Assembly (NCBI GenBank): GCA_002422395.1
Contig: DIUY01000011.1
Location: 186,001 to 250,000, forward strand
Length of the DNA: 64,000 nt
DNA from: Methylococcaceae bacterium UBA6146
GTDB lineage: Bacteria > Pseudomonadota > Gammaproteobacteria > Methylococcales > Methylomonadaceae
Direction of reading: 5' to 3'
The notes beneath the pieces are model-generated. The model saw nothing but the letters and a program-made list of their open reading frames with translations. It did no database searches and was not told the DNA's origin. Shown here piece after piece: positions 34,468-43,006 of this stretch (positions are counted from its first letter, which is position 1; each line of letters starts with the position of its first letter). The translations under genes and the position numbers were made by a program.

Positions 34468-35721
34468 CTATTGATGGGCTAAAAATTTGACGAGTTTGAC
34501 CGCATTTTTGTCACGTTTTATAATTTCGACAGGGTAGCCATGTAGGTTGATGTGGGCGCCTGATTCTGGGATTGTTTCCATCAGCTCAATAATTAAGCCG
34601 TTAAGCGTTTTCGGCCCTTCTGTTGGCAAAGACCATTGCATGATCCGGTTCAGCTCCCTCACGGTGGTGTTGGCGTCCACTAAATAGCTGCCGTCGCTTT
34701 GTTCTCTGGCCGCTGTGTTTTCATCCGTTATCAGCTCGCCGACTATTTCTTGCAGCAAATCATCAAGTGTGACAAGGCCTTGTACGTCGCCGTATTCGTC
34801 TACAACCAAACCTATGCGTATTTTCTCGTTTTTAAACTTTAGCATCTGGGTATGCACCGGTGTGCTGTCCGGGATAAACACGGGTTTGCTTAATAAATTT
34901 ATGATGGTTTGCTTGTCAAAATCTTCGCGGTCCACTTGAAGCAAGACTTTCCGTAAATGTAAAAAACCAATCACCCGGTCAATGCTTTTTTTGTAAACGG
35001 CCAGTCTAGTATGCGGGCTGGATTTAATTTGGTTGACGATGTCCTCGATGGGTTCTTCAAGATCAATGCCGACAATTTCGTGACGGGGGGTCATGATGTC
35101 TTCAACCGTCGCGGATTCCAAATCCAATATGCCTAGGAGCATTTTCTGGTAACGGATGGGCATTAAACTTTCCGCCTCAGTAATGATGCTTTTTAATTCT
35201 TCTTTATTAAGCGAGTCTTGGGGTTTTTTTTTAATATCAACGCCAACAAGACGTAATAAGAGCGTGACAAACAGGTTGACAAACCAGACCACAGGGTAAA
35301 ATAGCTTAAGTAACGGCGTGTAAACCCAGGCAGAAGGGAAAGCGAGCAGTTCAGGCTTTATTGCCGCCAGGGTTTTAGGCGACACTTCTGAAAAAATCAG
35401 CATGATGATGGTCAGGATGCCCGCGCCAATTGCAATGCTGGACTCATCTTCAGGGTAAAGCCTTATGGCAATAACGGTTGTCACTGAGGCGGCGAAGGTG
35501 TTGACGAAATTATTGCAGAGCAAGATTAGGCCGATTAGCCGGTCGGGCCGTTGCAGTAGTTTATGGGCCCTTGTTGCGCCAAGATGCTTTAACTTGACCA
35601 AATGCCTTAAGCGGTAACGATTTAGGGTCATTAGCGCCGTTTCTGAGCCGGAAAAAAAGGCTGATAAAATCAACATTAGAATAAGTACGCCAAATAGCAT
35701 ACTAAGGGGCATTTCGTTCAA
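34468..35721 (-). CDS. CorC/HlyC-family CNNM-like membrane protein with CBS pair
   Basis: 417-aa protein. A DUF21 (CNNM) transmembrane region with about four helices (~8-190: LFGVLILMLILSAFFSGSETALMTLNRYRLR) is followed by two CBS domains (~205-330: MTPRHEIVGIDLEEPIEDIV, LVVDEYGDVQGLVTLDDLL) and a C-terminal CorC_HlyC domain. Such proteins resemble YfjD/CorB, implicated in Mg2+ or Co2+ resistance/efflux and nucleotide sensing through CBS. It is monocistronic on the minus strand. Confidence 0.9.
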   Translation of the reverse strand: MNEMPLSMLFGVLILMLILSAFFSGSETALMTLNRYRLRHLVKLKHLGATRAHKLLQRPDRLIGLILLCNNFVNTFAASVTTVIAIRLYPEDESSIAIGAGILTIIMLIFSEVSPKTLAAIKPELLAFPSAWVYTPLLKLFYPVVWFVNLFVTLLLRLVGVDIKKKPQDSLNKEELKSIITEAESLMPIRYQKMLLGILDLESATVEDIMTPRHEIVGIDLEEPIEDIVNQIKSSPHTRLAVYKKSIDRVIGFLHLRKVLLQVDREDFDKQTIINLLSKPVFIPDSTPVHTQMLKFKNEKIRIGLVVDEYGDVQGLVTLDDLLQEIVGELITDENTAAREQSDGSYLVDANTTVRELNRIMQWSLPTEGPKTLNGLIIELMETIPESGAHINLHGYPVEIIKRDKNAVKLVKFLAHQ

Positions 35722-35919
35722 AGAATATCTCTTGTGTCATGAAGGCTGCCCTAGTTTCTACGATGCAGATTTTTTGTCAAGCCTGAATTGCAATGGCGCA
35801 GTACCCTAATTTTTAAAGAGGTGCAGCATTCCAAACAGGTTTATTGTTGTCAGGCAATTCCATATAACTAAATGATTCTTTTCAAGAACTGAAAAAAACA
35901 TTACAATGCCCAGTTCAAC

Positions 35920-35973
35920 GGGGCATACCGCCCCTCCTTGCTTTACCCTTAAAAATCTCAAGATAGAGAGGGG
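35920..35973 (+). promoter_or_regulatory. Possible structured leader of the rpsF operon
   Basis: GGGGCATACCGCCCC forms a short hairpin with CCG on its 3' side, and the following CCCCTC can instead pair with GAGGGG (35968-35973). S6:S18-type leader motifs in bacteria present a CCG next to a stem ahead of rpsF, so this could be an autoregulatory site. The structure was judged by eye only. Confidence 0.35.
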
Positions 35974-35997
35974 AGGCTTTACCCGAAAGGAAAAAAA

Positions 35998-36444
35998 ATG
36001 CGACATTATGAAATTGTCTTTTTAGTCCATCCTGACCAAAGTGCCCAGGTCCCTGCAATGATTGAGCGTTACAAGGCAACTATCGAAGCTGCCGAAGGTA
36101 AGATTCACCGCCTGGAAGACTGGGGGCGCAGGCATCTTGCTTACCCGATTAAAAAAATCCATAAGGCTCATTATGTGCTGATGAATGTTGAGTGTGATCA
36201 AGCAACCTTGGCCGAGTTGGAAAGCGGTTTTCGTTTTAATGACGCCATTTTACGCAGCATGACGCTGCTGCAAAAACAAGCGATCACTGGCGTATCTGCC
36301 ATTGCGGCGTCAACGGCTGAAGAAAATAAGGCCGCTGAGATTCGGGCTAAAGATGCGGCCGCTAAAGAAGCTGCGGCTTCCGTCGCGGATGCTGACCAAG
36401 GTGTTGCTGAAGACCTTAACATCGCCCAAGCCCCTACTGAATAG
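35998..36444 (+). CDS. rpsF: Ribosomal protein bS6
   Basis: 148-aa small-subunit protein S6 starting MRHYEIVFLVHPDQSAQVPAM, with the core ferredoxin-like fold to about residue 95 (RRHLAYPIKKIHKAHYVLMNVE) and an Ala/Glu-rich C-terminal tail longer than in E. coli. It binds S18 in the 30S platform. A strong AAGGAAAAAAA site precedes the ATG. It begins the operon rpsF-rpsR-DUF2232-rplI. Confidence 0.98.
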   Translation: MRHYEIVFLVHPDQSAQVPAMIERYKATIEAAEGKIHRLEDWGRRHLAYPIKKIHKAHYVLMNVECDQATLAELESGFRFNDAILRSMTLLQKQAITGVSAIAASTAEENKAAEIRAKDAAAKEAAASVADADQGVAEDLNIAQAPTE

Positions 36445-36482
36445 CCCCCCTTTTTTTAACTCAATTGGATGTAAAAACTATT

Positions 36483-36713
36483 ATGGCACGTAACATTAGA
36501 CGCAAAAAATTTTGCCGCTTTAGCTCGGACAGTAGCGAGACCCAGATTGATTACAAAGATCTAAATTTATTGAGTGATTATATTACCGAAACCGGCAAAA
36601 TTGTCCCTAGCCGTATCACTGGAACGGCGGCCAAATACCAAAGAGAATTGTGTGTGGCAATAAAGCGCGCGCGTTTTATTGCGTTGTTGCCGTTCTGCGA
36701 CGCGCATAATTAA
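36483..36713 (+). CDS. rpsR: Ribosomal protein bS18
   Basis: 76-aa protein: MARNIRRKKFCRFSSDSSET, then IDYKDLNLLSDYITETGKIVPSRITG, and AIKRARFIALLPF. The first ATG of the open frame (36465) would add six residues; the family start at 36483 is chosen. The single N-terminal cysteine is kept. It is partner of S6 in the 30S subunit. Confidence 0.98.
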   Translation: MARNIRRKKFCRFSSDSSETQIDYKDLNLLSDYITETGKIVPSRITGTAAKYQRELCVAIKRARFIALLPFCDAHN

Positions 36714-36727
36714 TCTTGGGTGGCATA

Positions 36728-37621
36728 ATGAATTCGTTAGCGGCCTATATCATGCGGGGTAGGGTGCAGGCCATGCTGGTGGCCGCCACGCTTGCATTGG
36801 TGTCGCTCATTATGCCGCCTGTAAGTATTGTAAGTTCTGCTACAGTCGCGTTAGTGACGCTAAGAATGGGCGCATTTGAGGGGCTCTATGTTTTGGCTTG
36901 CTCAAGCGCAGCCGCAGCATTATTGGGGTTTCTTCTGTTGGGTAATTTCCAGTTTGCCCTTGTCTACGCGGGTGTGCTGTGGTTGCCGGTCTGGCTTATT
37001 TCAATCGTACTAAGGGAAGGCAGGCACTTGTCTTTGGCGGTTGAAATGGCAGTGTTGCTTGGCATTGTTTGGGTGTTGGGTTTTTATATTTACAACCCTG
37101 ATGCCGGACTTATGTGGAAAGAAATGCTCGTCCAAATGCTGCCGACCGATGCGCCTATGGAAGAGATGCAGCATACCATTGATGTCATGGCGCGATACAT
37201 GACAGGGATAGTTGCGACAGGAATGGTCTCCAGTTTGTTGTTTGGCCTGTTTTTGGGGCGCTGGTGGCAAGCAAATCTCTATAATCCTGGTGGTTTTAGG
37301 CAAGAGTATTTGTCGTTGACAGCCCATCCAGCATTAACATTGGGCACCATGGCGGTTGTTATTTTAGCCTTGGCAAGCTCAGGCATCGTTTCTGAGGTTT
37401 CGTGGAACGTTGCCGTTTTGCTGTTCGTGCTCTACGCCTTTATCGGCACTGCTGTGCTACATACGGTATTTGCGGCAATGAAGCTGGCACGTTATGCCGT
37501 GCCTATGTTTTATATCACATTGTTTCTGATACCTCATGCCATCTTGCCAGTCGCCCTGATCGGGTTAGTTGACGCGTGGCTGAACTTACGAAAAAAACAT
37601 TCAACACCGAACGCGCCATAA
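36728..37621 (+). CDS. DUF2232 integral membrane protein
   Basis: 297-aa hydrophobic protein with about eight membrane helices, starting at ATG 36728 (MNSLAAYIMRGRVQAMLVAA); a TTG at 36716 is possible but less likely. DUF2232 (YybS-like) proteins commonly sit between rpsR and rplI in proteobacteria, as here. Function is unknown; the fold resembles substrate-binding components of ECF-type transporters. It is in the S6-S18-L9 operon by spacing. Confidence 0.85.
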   Translation: MNSLAAYIMRGRVQAMLVAATLALVSLIMPPVSIVSSATVALVTLRMGAFEGLYVLACSSAAAALLGFLLLGNFQFALVYAGVLWLPVWLISIVLREGRHLSLAVEMAVLLGIVWVLGFYIYNPDAGLMWKEMLVQMLPTDAPMEEMQHTIDVMARYMTGIVATGMVSSLLFGLFLGRWWQANLYNPGGFRQEYLSLTAHPALTLGTMAVVILALASSGIVSEVSWNVAVLLFVLYAFIGTAVLHTVFAAMKLARYAVPMFYITLFLIPHAILPVALIGLVDAWLNLRKKHSTPNAP

Positions 37622-37668
37622 GGCGTAAAAACAATCGGTAATAATCCGAATAAATTGAGGTAATAAAT

Positions 37669-38118
37669 ATGGAAGTCATTCTTCTTGAGAAGATAGCAAA
37701 CTTAGGCAATCTAGGTGATAAAGTCAGTATAAAATCAGGTTACGGCAGAAATTATCTGGTCCCACAAGGCAAGGCCGTACCCGCCACTGCAACAAAAGTT
37801 GCTGAGTTTGAAGCACGCCGCGCAGAGCTTGAAAAAGCGGCGGTTGAAAAATTACAGGTGGCGCAAGCTCGCGGCAATGAAATCTCAAAACTGCAAATCG
37901 TCATTGCCCACAAAGCGGGTGATGAGGGCAGGCTGTTTGGTTCGGTAGGCACCCATAATATTGCAGAAGCAATTACCGTAGCGGGTGTTCCTGTTGAAAA
38001 ACAAGAAATCAGATTGCCACATGGGGCGATCCGGCACATCGGCGAATATGACATTGACATTACTGTACACACGGATGTTGTCGTAACATTGCCAATTAAG
38101 ATAGTTGCCGAAGCTTAA
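37669..38118 (+). CDS. rplI: Ribosomal protein bL9
   Basis: 149-aa L9. The N-terminal RNA-binding domain has MEVILLEKIANLGNLGDKVSIKSGYGRNYLVPQGKA-type sequence (the GYGRNYL motif is near 25-31), followed by a long central helix (about 40-75) and a C-terminal domain with LFGSVGTHNIAEAI. It binds the L1 stalk base of the 50S subunit. TGAGGTAATAA precedes the start. It is the last gene of the ribosomal operon. Confidence 0.98.
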   Translation: MEVILLEKIANLGNLGDKVSIKSGYGRNYLVPQGKAVPATATKVAEFEARRAELEKAAVEKLQVAQARGNEISKLQIVIAHKAGDEGRLFGSVGTHNIAEAITVAGVPVEKQEIRLPHGAIRHIGEYDIDITVHTDVVVTLPIKIVAEA

Positions 38119-38419
38119 TAAGCGCTAGGGAAATTAAATTTATGGACGTAGGGTGTGCTGGGGCAAGATGCGCATCATTGACAATTGATGCGGCTTCTGG
38201 CCTTGGCCCATTCTGCGGAACTAAACAAATTTTGGTGGTGGAAATGGTAATGATATTTTGGAATCAAAAAAACATATTTTTTGACTCCGCCATCACTTAA
38301 GCATTTCAATGTTTACCACTATCCAAAATTTTTTTATATCCCCCCGACCTCTTAGAGCGCAAGGCAAGTGCTTGGCTTGTTTTTTCGCGCCGTAAATTTC
38401 TTATCAGTGGTCGTGTAAA
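38119..38419. other. rplI-waaA intergenic region
   Basis: 300 bp without a gene. A small inverted repeat GCATCA-N8-TGATGC sits near 38170-38190. An AT-rich hairpin at 38260-38288 (GGAATCAAAAAA and TTTTTTGACTCC) may terminate the ribosomal operon in either direction. A C6 run near 38341 precedes the waaA leader. No repeat copy elsewhere in the window was recognised. Confidence 0.5.
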
Positions 38420-39721
38420 ATGCCCCAACCTTTAGCCACGCCGGATGTTTTGATGCGGGCTTTTTATACCGGCCTCTTTTATCTATCTATACCTGTTATC
38501 GTTTTGCGCCTGCTTTGGCGCGGCATTAAGGCGCCGGCCTATCGGCAGCGCTGGTCTGAGCGTTTTGCCATTTACCCTAAAGAACCTAGCCTGGCCGATA
38601 TTTGGTTTCATGCTGTTTCAGTCGGCGAAGCCGAGGCGCTGTTTCCATTAATTCGACGCATACAGCAAAAGTATCCTAAGGCAAAGTTGTTGGTCACTAC
38701 GACTACGCCTACAGGTTCTGCGAGGGTAAAGGCGGTGTTGGCTAACGATGTCGCCCATGTTTATTTGCCTTATGATCTCCCCGATGCGGTCAGCCGATTT
38801 ATGCAGCAGTTTAAGCCTGGCCTGGCGGTTATTGTGGAAACCGAAATATGGCCGAACCTTTACGCATTCTGCGGCAAAAACAATATCCCTTTATATCTTA
38901 TCAATGCCCGTTTATCCGAAAAATCAACGCGTAATTACCAGAAGATCCCGTGGCTGATCCGGCCCTCCCTAGCGCAAGCCACATGCATCGCCACCCAAAG
39001 CGAAGAAGACACCAAGCGCTTTGCCGCCATCAGTGGGGATATCGGCAGCATAATAACGATGGGCAATATTAAATTTGATGTGGTCATCGCCCCAGGGCTT
39101 GTCGCCGAAGGTTTAGAGGTTAAGGCGCGTTTATTTCCAGACCGGTTTGTCTGGGTCATTGCTAGCTCCCATCACGGCGAAGAAGCGTTGCTTTTGGACA
39201 GTTACCAGGAGGCGAAGCAACGGCTTCCACGGTTGCTGCTGGTCATTGCGCCTAGACACCCTGAGCGTTTTGTGGACGTCAAAAAACTCTGCGAACAAAA
39301 TCAGCTGAAAGTTGCAACGCGCACAGCGGGCGAAGTTTGCAGCCAAGACACCGATATTTACCTGCTTGATACGCTTGGCGAGTTGAAATTGTTTTATGCT
39401 GCCGCTGACGTCGCTTTTATTGGTGGCAGCATGGTGCCTGTGGGTGGGCATAATATTCTTGAGGCGGCGGCTATCGGTGTGCCGATATTGTTCGGCCCCC
39501 ATATGAGCAATTTTAAAAACATAGCATATAGTATTTTACAAAGGGACGCGGCCATTCAGTGCCAAGATAAAGACGCCGTCAGCAAGGCCATCCTTATGCT
39601 TTATGCAGAGCCAAGCCGTCGGGAAAGCTTGGTTGTAAACGCTAAGGTCTTCATCCGCCAAAATCAGGGTGTTATTGACAAGCTCGTGGAAATGCTAGGG
39701 CAACATATCAAATCAGACTGA
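38420..39721 (+). CDS. waaA: Kdo transferase WaaA
   Basis: 433-aa lipid IVA 3-deoxy-D-manno-octulosonate transferase of the inner membrane, which adds Kdo to lipid A precursor. An N-terminal anchor helix (RAFYTGLFYLSIPVIVLRLL), a glycosyltransferase family 30 N domain (IWFHAVSVGEAEALFPLIRRI, TTTTPTGS, and the VIVETEIWPNLYAF motif near 138-151) and a C-terminal GT-B domain ending in IGGSMVPVGGHNILEAAAIG are present. ATG 38453 is a possible shorter start. Confidence 0.96.
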   Translation: MPQPLATPDVLMRAFYTGLFYLSIPVIVLRLLWRGIKAPAYRQRWSERFAIYPKEPSLADIWFHAVSVGEAEALFPLIRRIQQKYPKAKLLVTTTTPTGSARVKAVLANDVAHVYLPYDLPDAVSRFMQQFKPGLAVIVETEIWPNLYAFCGKNNIPLYLINARLSEKSTRNYQKIPWLIRPSLAQATCIATQSEEDTKRFAAISGDIGSIITMGNIKFDVVIAPGLVAEGLEVKARLFPDRFVWVIASSHHGEEALLLDSYQEAKQRLPRLLLVIAPRHPERFVDVKKLCEQNQLKVATRTAGEVCSQDTDIYLLDTLGELKLFYAAADVAFIGGSMVPVGGHNILEAAAIGVPILFGPHMSNFKNIAYSILQRDAAIQCQDKDAVSKAILMLYAEPSRRESLVVNAKVFIRQNQGVIDKLVEMLGQHIKSD

Positions 39722-39775
39722 AGCGGTGTGGTAGAGGTAGGGTTGCCGCATACTGGCCAGTAATGAAATTTATGG

Positions 39776-39852
39776 TGGTGGGTTAAGCTTGTAGTTGCAA
39801 TTGGCAAAATGGTGTGCGAGCCTTGGCTTTTGCCCTAGCCGCCTGATTTAAC
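39776..39852. repeat. Partial copy of the 44.6-kb MITE-like repeat
   Basis: TGGTGGGTTAAGCTTGTAG and, further on, GCGAGCCTTGG align with TGGTGGGCTAAATCTGTAG and GCAAGCCTTGG of the element at 44578-44684; an ATTTAAC similar to the other end is near 39846. The copy is degenerate and its right edge is uncertain. Confidence 0.45.
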
Positions 39853-39903
39853 GTAAGCCTAAATTTATAAATAACCATGCGTTTTGCAACCCAGCGAGTT
39901 TAA

Positions 39904-41457
39904 ATGATGGATGCTCTAGTGATTTTAATCCCTTTTTTGCCGTTTCTTGCTGCGGTAAGCATCGGTGGTGCGCATTTCTCCGGTGTTCTGCGTGGTGACG
40001 CGAGTGAAAACATTACGGCAGATATTGCCACGTGGGCAATAACCCTATCATGCCTGATGGCTTTGGCATTGTTAGGTGCTGACTTGCTAGGTAAAAACCA
40101 CGGTTTTTTCAGTGTGGGGCAGTGGTTAGGCAGTGATACCCTGAATATTCGCCTAAATTTCATTACTACAGGTCTAAATGTCCGGTTAGCCGTCCTTTTT
40201 TCATTGTTGCTGGCTGTCATTAGCCGGTTTTCTGGCAATTATTTGCACCGTGAAACCGGATTTCACCGGTTCTTTTTTATCTTGAGCCTGTTTGCCGCCG
40301 CCATGATGTTACTAGTGCTGTCAGGCAATGCTGTTGGCACATTTGTGGGTTGGGAAGTGGCCGGACTATGTTCGTACTTCTTAATCTCTTACGCGTACCA
40401 TCGTCCGGTTGCCACGTACAATGCCACACGCGCCTTTATCACTAACCGCATCGGGGACGGCGGCTTTATTGTCGGCATAGGCTTGAGCTATGCTTGGCTG
40501 GATAGCGTCAATTGGGGGCAATTAAATGCTGCGGCAGAACAGTTGACGATAGGCGAGGCGACCGGGATCAGCTTGTGTTTTGCCGTTGCGGCCTTTGCAA
40601 AATCTGCACAATTGCCGTTTACCCCTTGGTTGGCGAGGGCAATGGAATGGCCAACACCATCGAGTGCAGCATTTTATGGTGCAGTGATGGTGCATTCTGG
40701 CGTTTATTTGGTGTGTCTGCTGGAACCCGTTTTTTCAAAATCCCCTTTTTCAATGGCGGTGCTCGGTTTGGTCGGGTTGGTGACGGCAGCCTACAGTTTT
40801 ATAGTTGGCCAAACCCAGGCCGATATTAAAAGTTCGCTTACTTTTGCGACGTCAGGACAGTTGGGGCTGATGTTCCTGGAATGCGGATTGGGTTTTTGGC
40901 AACTGGCAAGCTGGCATCTTTGCGCCCACGCCATTGTGCGTTGCTGGCTATTATTAACGGCGCCTTCATTGATGCAGTATATTAAAAGAGGAGGGGGCAA
41001 ACCGCGCAATGTCCCCGTGTGGGTTTATTTGGCATCAGCACAGCATTTTTGGCTGGACCAGGCCGTCGATTGGGCGCTGGTAAAGCCTGTACGGGGGTTG
41101 GCGCATGACTTAAGCTATTTTGACGATTATATTGTCGATCGCGTGGTGGGCGCGCCAATGCCCGCATTGGGCACATTATCGTCATTGGCACAGGCAGAAG
41201 AACAGATTATTGGCGCCAAGCTTGATAATGAGGCGGATGGTTTTGCCCGTGGGAGCGGGCTGGCCGGCAAACTGACCGAATGGGCTTCAGCTTTCGTCCA
41301 CTGGATTGAAGACCGTTTTGTGTTACGTGGAATAGGCAAGGATACAATCCACTATGGCCGGCAACTGGGTCATTTGGCCAATAAATTTGAACAAATCATA
41401 TTAAGGCCCCGTTATCTGGTCTTGTTTGTGTGTATAACCTTTTTGGTTGCATTTTGA
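39904..41457 (+). CDS. NuoL-like proton-pump subunit (divergent)
   Basis: 517-aa membrane protein of the NuoL/Mrp antiporter family with about 14 helices. The region TFVGWEVAGLCSYFLISYAYHRPVA gives the helix-5 glutamate (GWE); the KSAQLPFTPWL lysine is also kept. The usual LPDAM...SALIHA motif reads LARAMEWPTPSSAAFYGA, so an acidic residue and a histidine conserved in standard NuoL are changed. It is shorter than normal NuoL (about 610 aa), with an unusual C-terminal soluble segment (about 400-480) before a final helix. It is the first of three antiporter-like genes with no other complex I genes here. Confidence 0.85.
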   Translation: MMDALVILIPFLPFLAAVSIGGAHFSGVLRGDASENITADIATWAITLSCLMALALLGADLLGKNHGFFSVGQWLGSDTLNIRLNFITTGLNVRLAVLFSLLLAVISRFSGNYLHRETGFHRFFFILSLFAAAMMLLVLSGNAVGTFVGWEVAGLCSYFLISYAYHRPVATYNATRAFITNRIGDGGFIVGIGLSYAWLDSVNWGQLNAAAEQLTIGEATGISLCFAVAAFAKSAQLPFTPWLARAMEWPTPSSAAFYGAVMVHSGVYLVCLLEPVFSKSPFSMAVLGLVGLVTAAYSFIVGQTQADIKSSLTFATSGQLGLMFLECGLGFWQLASWHLCAHAIVRCWLLLTAPSLMQYIKRGGGKPRNVPVWVYLASAQHFWLDQAVDWALVKPVRGLAHDLSYFDDYIVDRVVGAPMPALGTLSSLAQAEEQIIGAKLDNEADGFARGSGLAGKLTEWASAFVHWIEDRFVLRGIGKDTIHYGRQLGHLANKFEQIILRPRYLVLFVCITFLVAF

Positions 41458-41469
41458 GGCTAGGCTGAT

Positions 41470-43002
41470 ATGGATACCCCTTTAAATCCGTGGACTGACG
41501 CGGCGGCTTTCCCTTTGCTTACCACGCTGACACTGATTCCCTTGGCGGCGATGGTCGCTGTCCTTTGTTCCCGCTCATCGGTGGCTGCGCTGCGCTTTGG
41601 TTTTGCAGGCGCTTCGTTGACGGTTATGTTGAGTCTTTACTTGCTGAGGGTTTTTGACTCCGGTAATCCAGGCATTCATCTGGTTGAACAGCTGCACTTT
41701 GCGGGGCTTAGCTACAGTGTCGGGGTCGATGGCGCCAATATTTTATTTATACCGTTGACGGCGGTGCTGACATTTTTAACCTTGGTTTATACGTTAATTA
41801 CCCGCCATGTCACGGATAAGCTTTTTATGGCCTGCTTGTTGGGATATGAAGCCATTTTGATTGGTGCGTTTGCCGCATTGAATGTCATGCAATTCTGGTT
41901 ATGGTGTATGTTAGAGCTGATACCCGTTTTGTTGTTGACGGTTCATGGCGGCACTGGGCAAAACCGCCGCTGGGTTGTCACGCTGTTATTGCAATATTGG
42001 GGCAGTGGTTTGGCGATGACCTTGGCCGGTTTTCTGTTTCTTGCCTTCGGCCTGGTCGGTTCTGACCATGACCTAACTTTCGACTGGCTGACGCTCAAAG
42101 AAAATAACGCCTACTTACATGATGAAACGTTGATTTTCATCCTGCTATTTTTCGGCTTTTCCATCCGTATGCCATTGTTCCCTTTCCATGGTTGGTTGCC
42201 CCTGCTTGCCGAGCATGGCACGGTTGCCAGCGCCGTGGTTTTTTTGGTTGGCTTAAAGCTAGGCATTTACGCGCTAATACGCTTTATTTTGCCATTACTG
42301 CCAGGTGTCGCTGAAGAATGGGCGGGGTTTGTGTTGACGTTGGGGCTAATAAGCATTTTCTATGGCGCATTGCTGGCGCTGATGCAAATCAATATCCGCC
42401 GCTTATTGGCGTTTGCGGTCATCAGCCATACCGGGATGCTGGTTATCGGCGTTTTTTGTTTTAACGAATACGGCTTGGAAGGCAGCATTTTGTTATCCAT
42501 TGCTTATGGCTTGGCAACAGCGGGCATGTTGTTTAGCGTCGGTTTGATTTATCAACGCACCCGCACCGCATTTATCCCGCGTTTAGGCGGCCTGTTTGAC
42601 AGCAACTCGACCATTGCCTTGTTATTTTTGATTTCCGCGTTAAGCACCATGGTAATGCCCGGCACCCCCGGATTCGATGCCGCGCATTTACTGATTGAGG
42701 GTGTTATCGAAGAAGATGGCTGGTTGGTTGCCATAGCTATACTGCTAGGCAATGTGCTGGCGGCGGCGTTCTTGTTACGGGCCTTTCAACAAGTGTTTAT
42801 TGCCACGCCCACACGGTCTCAACAACCTTATGGCTGTGACCACCATCCCGTCAGAAACGAACGTATTATCGCCGTCGTGATTTGTTTATTGCTCATAGGG
42901 ACAGGCTTTTACACCACACCGTGGCTGAATTTTATTGATCAGGACGCTACGGCCATTAAAAAAGACTACCCTGTACACGGCTCTCAGGAGCCCGGAGGCT
43001 AA
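41470..43002 (+). CDS. NuoM-like proton-pump subunit 1 (divergent)
   Basis: 510-aa membrane protein of the NuoM family: SVGVDGANILFIPLTAVLTFLTL marks the N-terminal half, the helix-5 glutamate appears in WLWCMLELIPVLLLT, and FHGWLPLLAEHGTVASAVVFLVGLKLGIYALIRF gives the HTWLP-like loop. AVISHTGMLVIG carries the second half-channel. It is more divergent from standard NuoM than the next gene. It starts 12 bp after the NuoL-like stop and is followed after 4 bp by the second NuoM-like gene, so the three are one operon. Confidence 0.85.
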   Translation: MDTPLNPWTDAAAFPLLTTLTLIPLAAMVAVLCSRSSVAALRFGFAGASLTVMLSLYLLRVFDSGNPGIHLVEQLHFAGLSYSVGVDGANILFIPLTAVLTFLTLVYTLITRHVTDKLFMACLLGYEAILIGAFAALNVMQFWLWCMLELIPVLLLTVHGGTGQNRRWVVTLLLQYWGSGLAMTLAGFLFLAFGLVGSDHDLTFDWLTLKENNAYLHDETLIFILLFFGFSIRMPLFPFHGWLPLLAEHGTVASAVVFLVGLKLGIYALIRFILPLLPGVAEEWAGFVLTLGLISIFYGALLALMQINIRRLLAFAVISHTGMLVIGVFCFNEYGLEGSILLSIAYGLATAGMLFSVGLIYQRTRTAFIPRLGGLFDSNSTIALLFLISALSTMVMPGTPGFDAAHLLIEGVIEEDGWLVAIAILLGNVLAAAFLLRAFQQVFIATPTRSQQPYGCDHHPVRNERIIAVVICLLLIGTGFYTTPWLNFIDQDATAIKKDYPVHGSQEPGG

Positions 43003-43006
43003 CGGC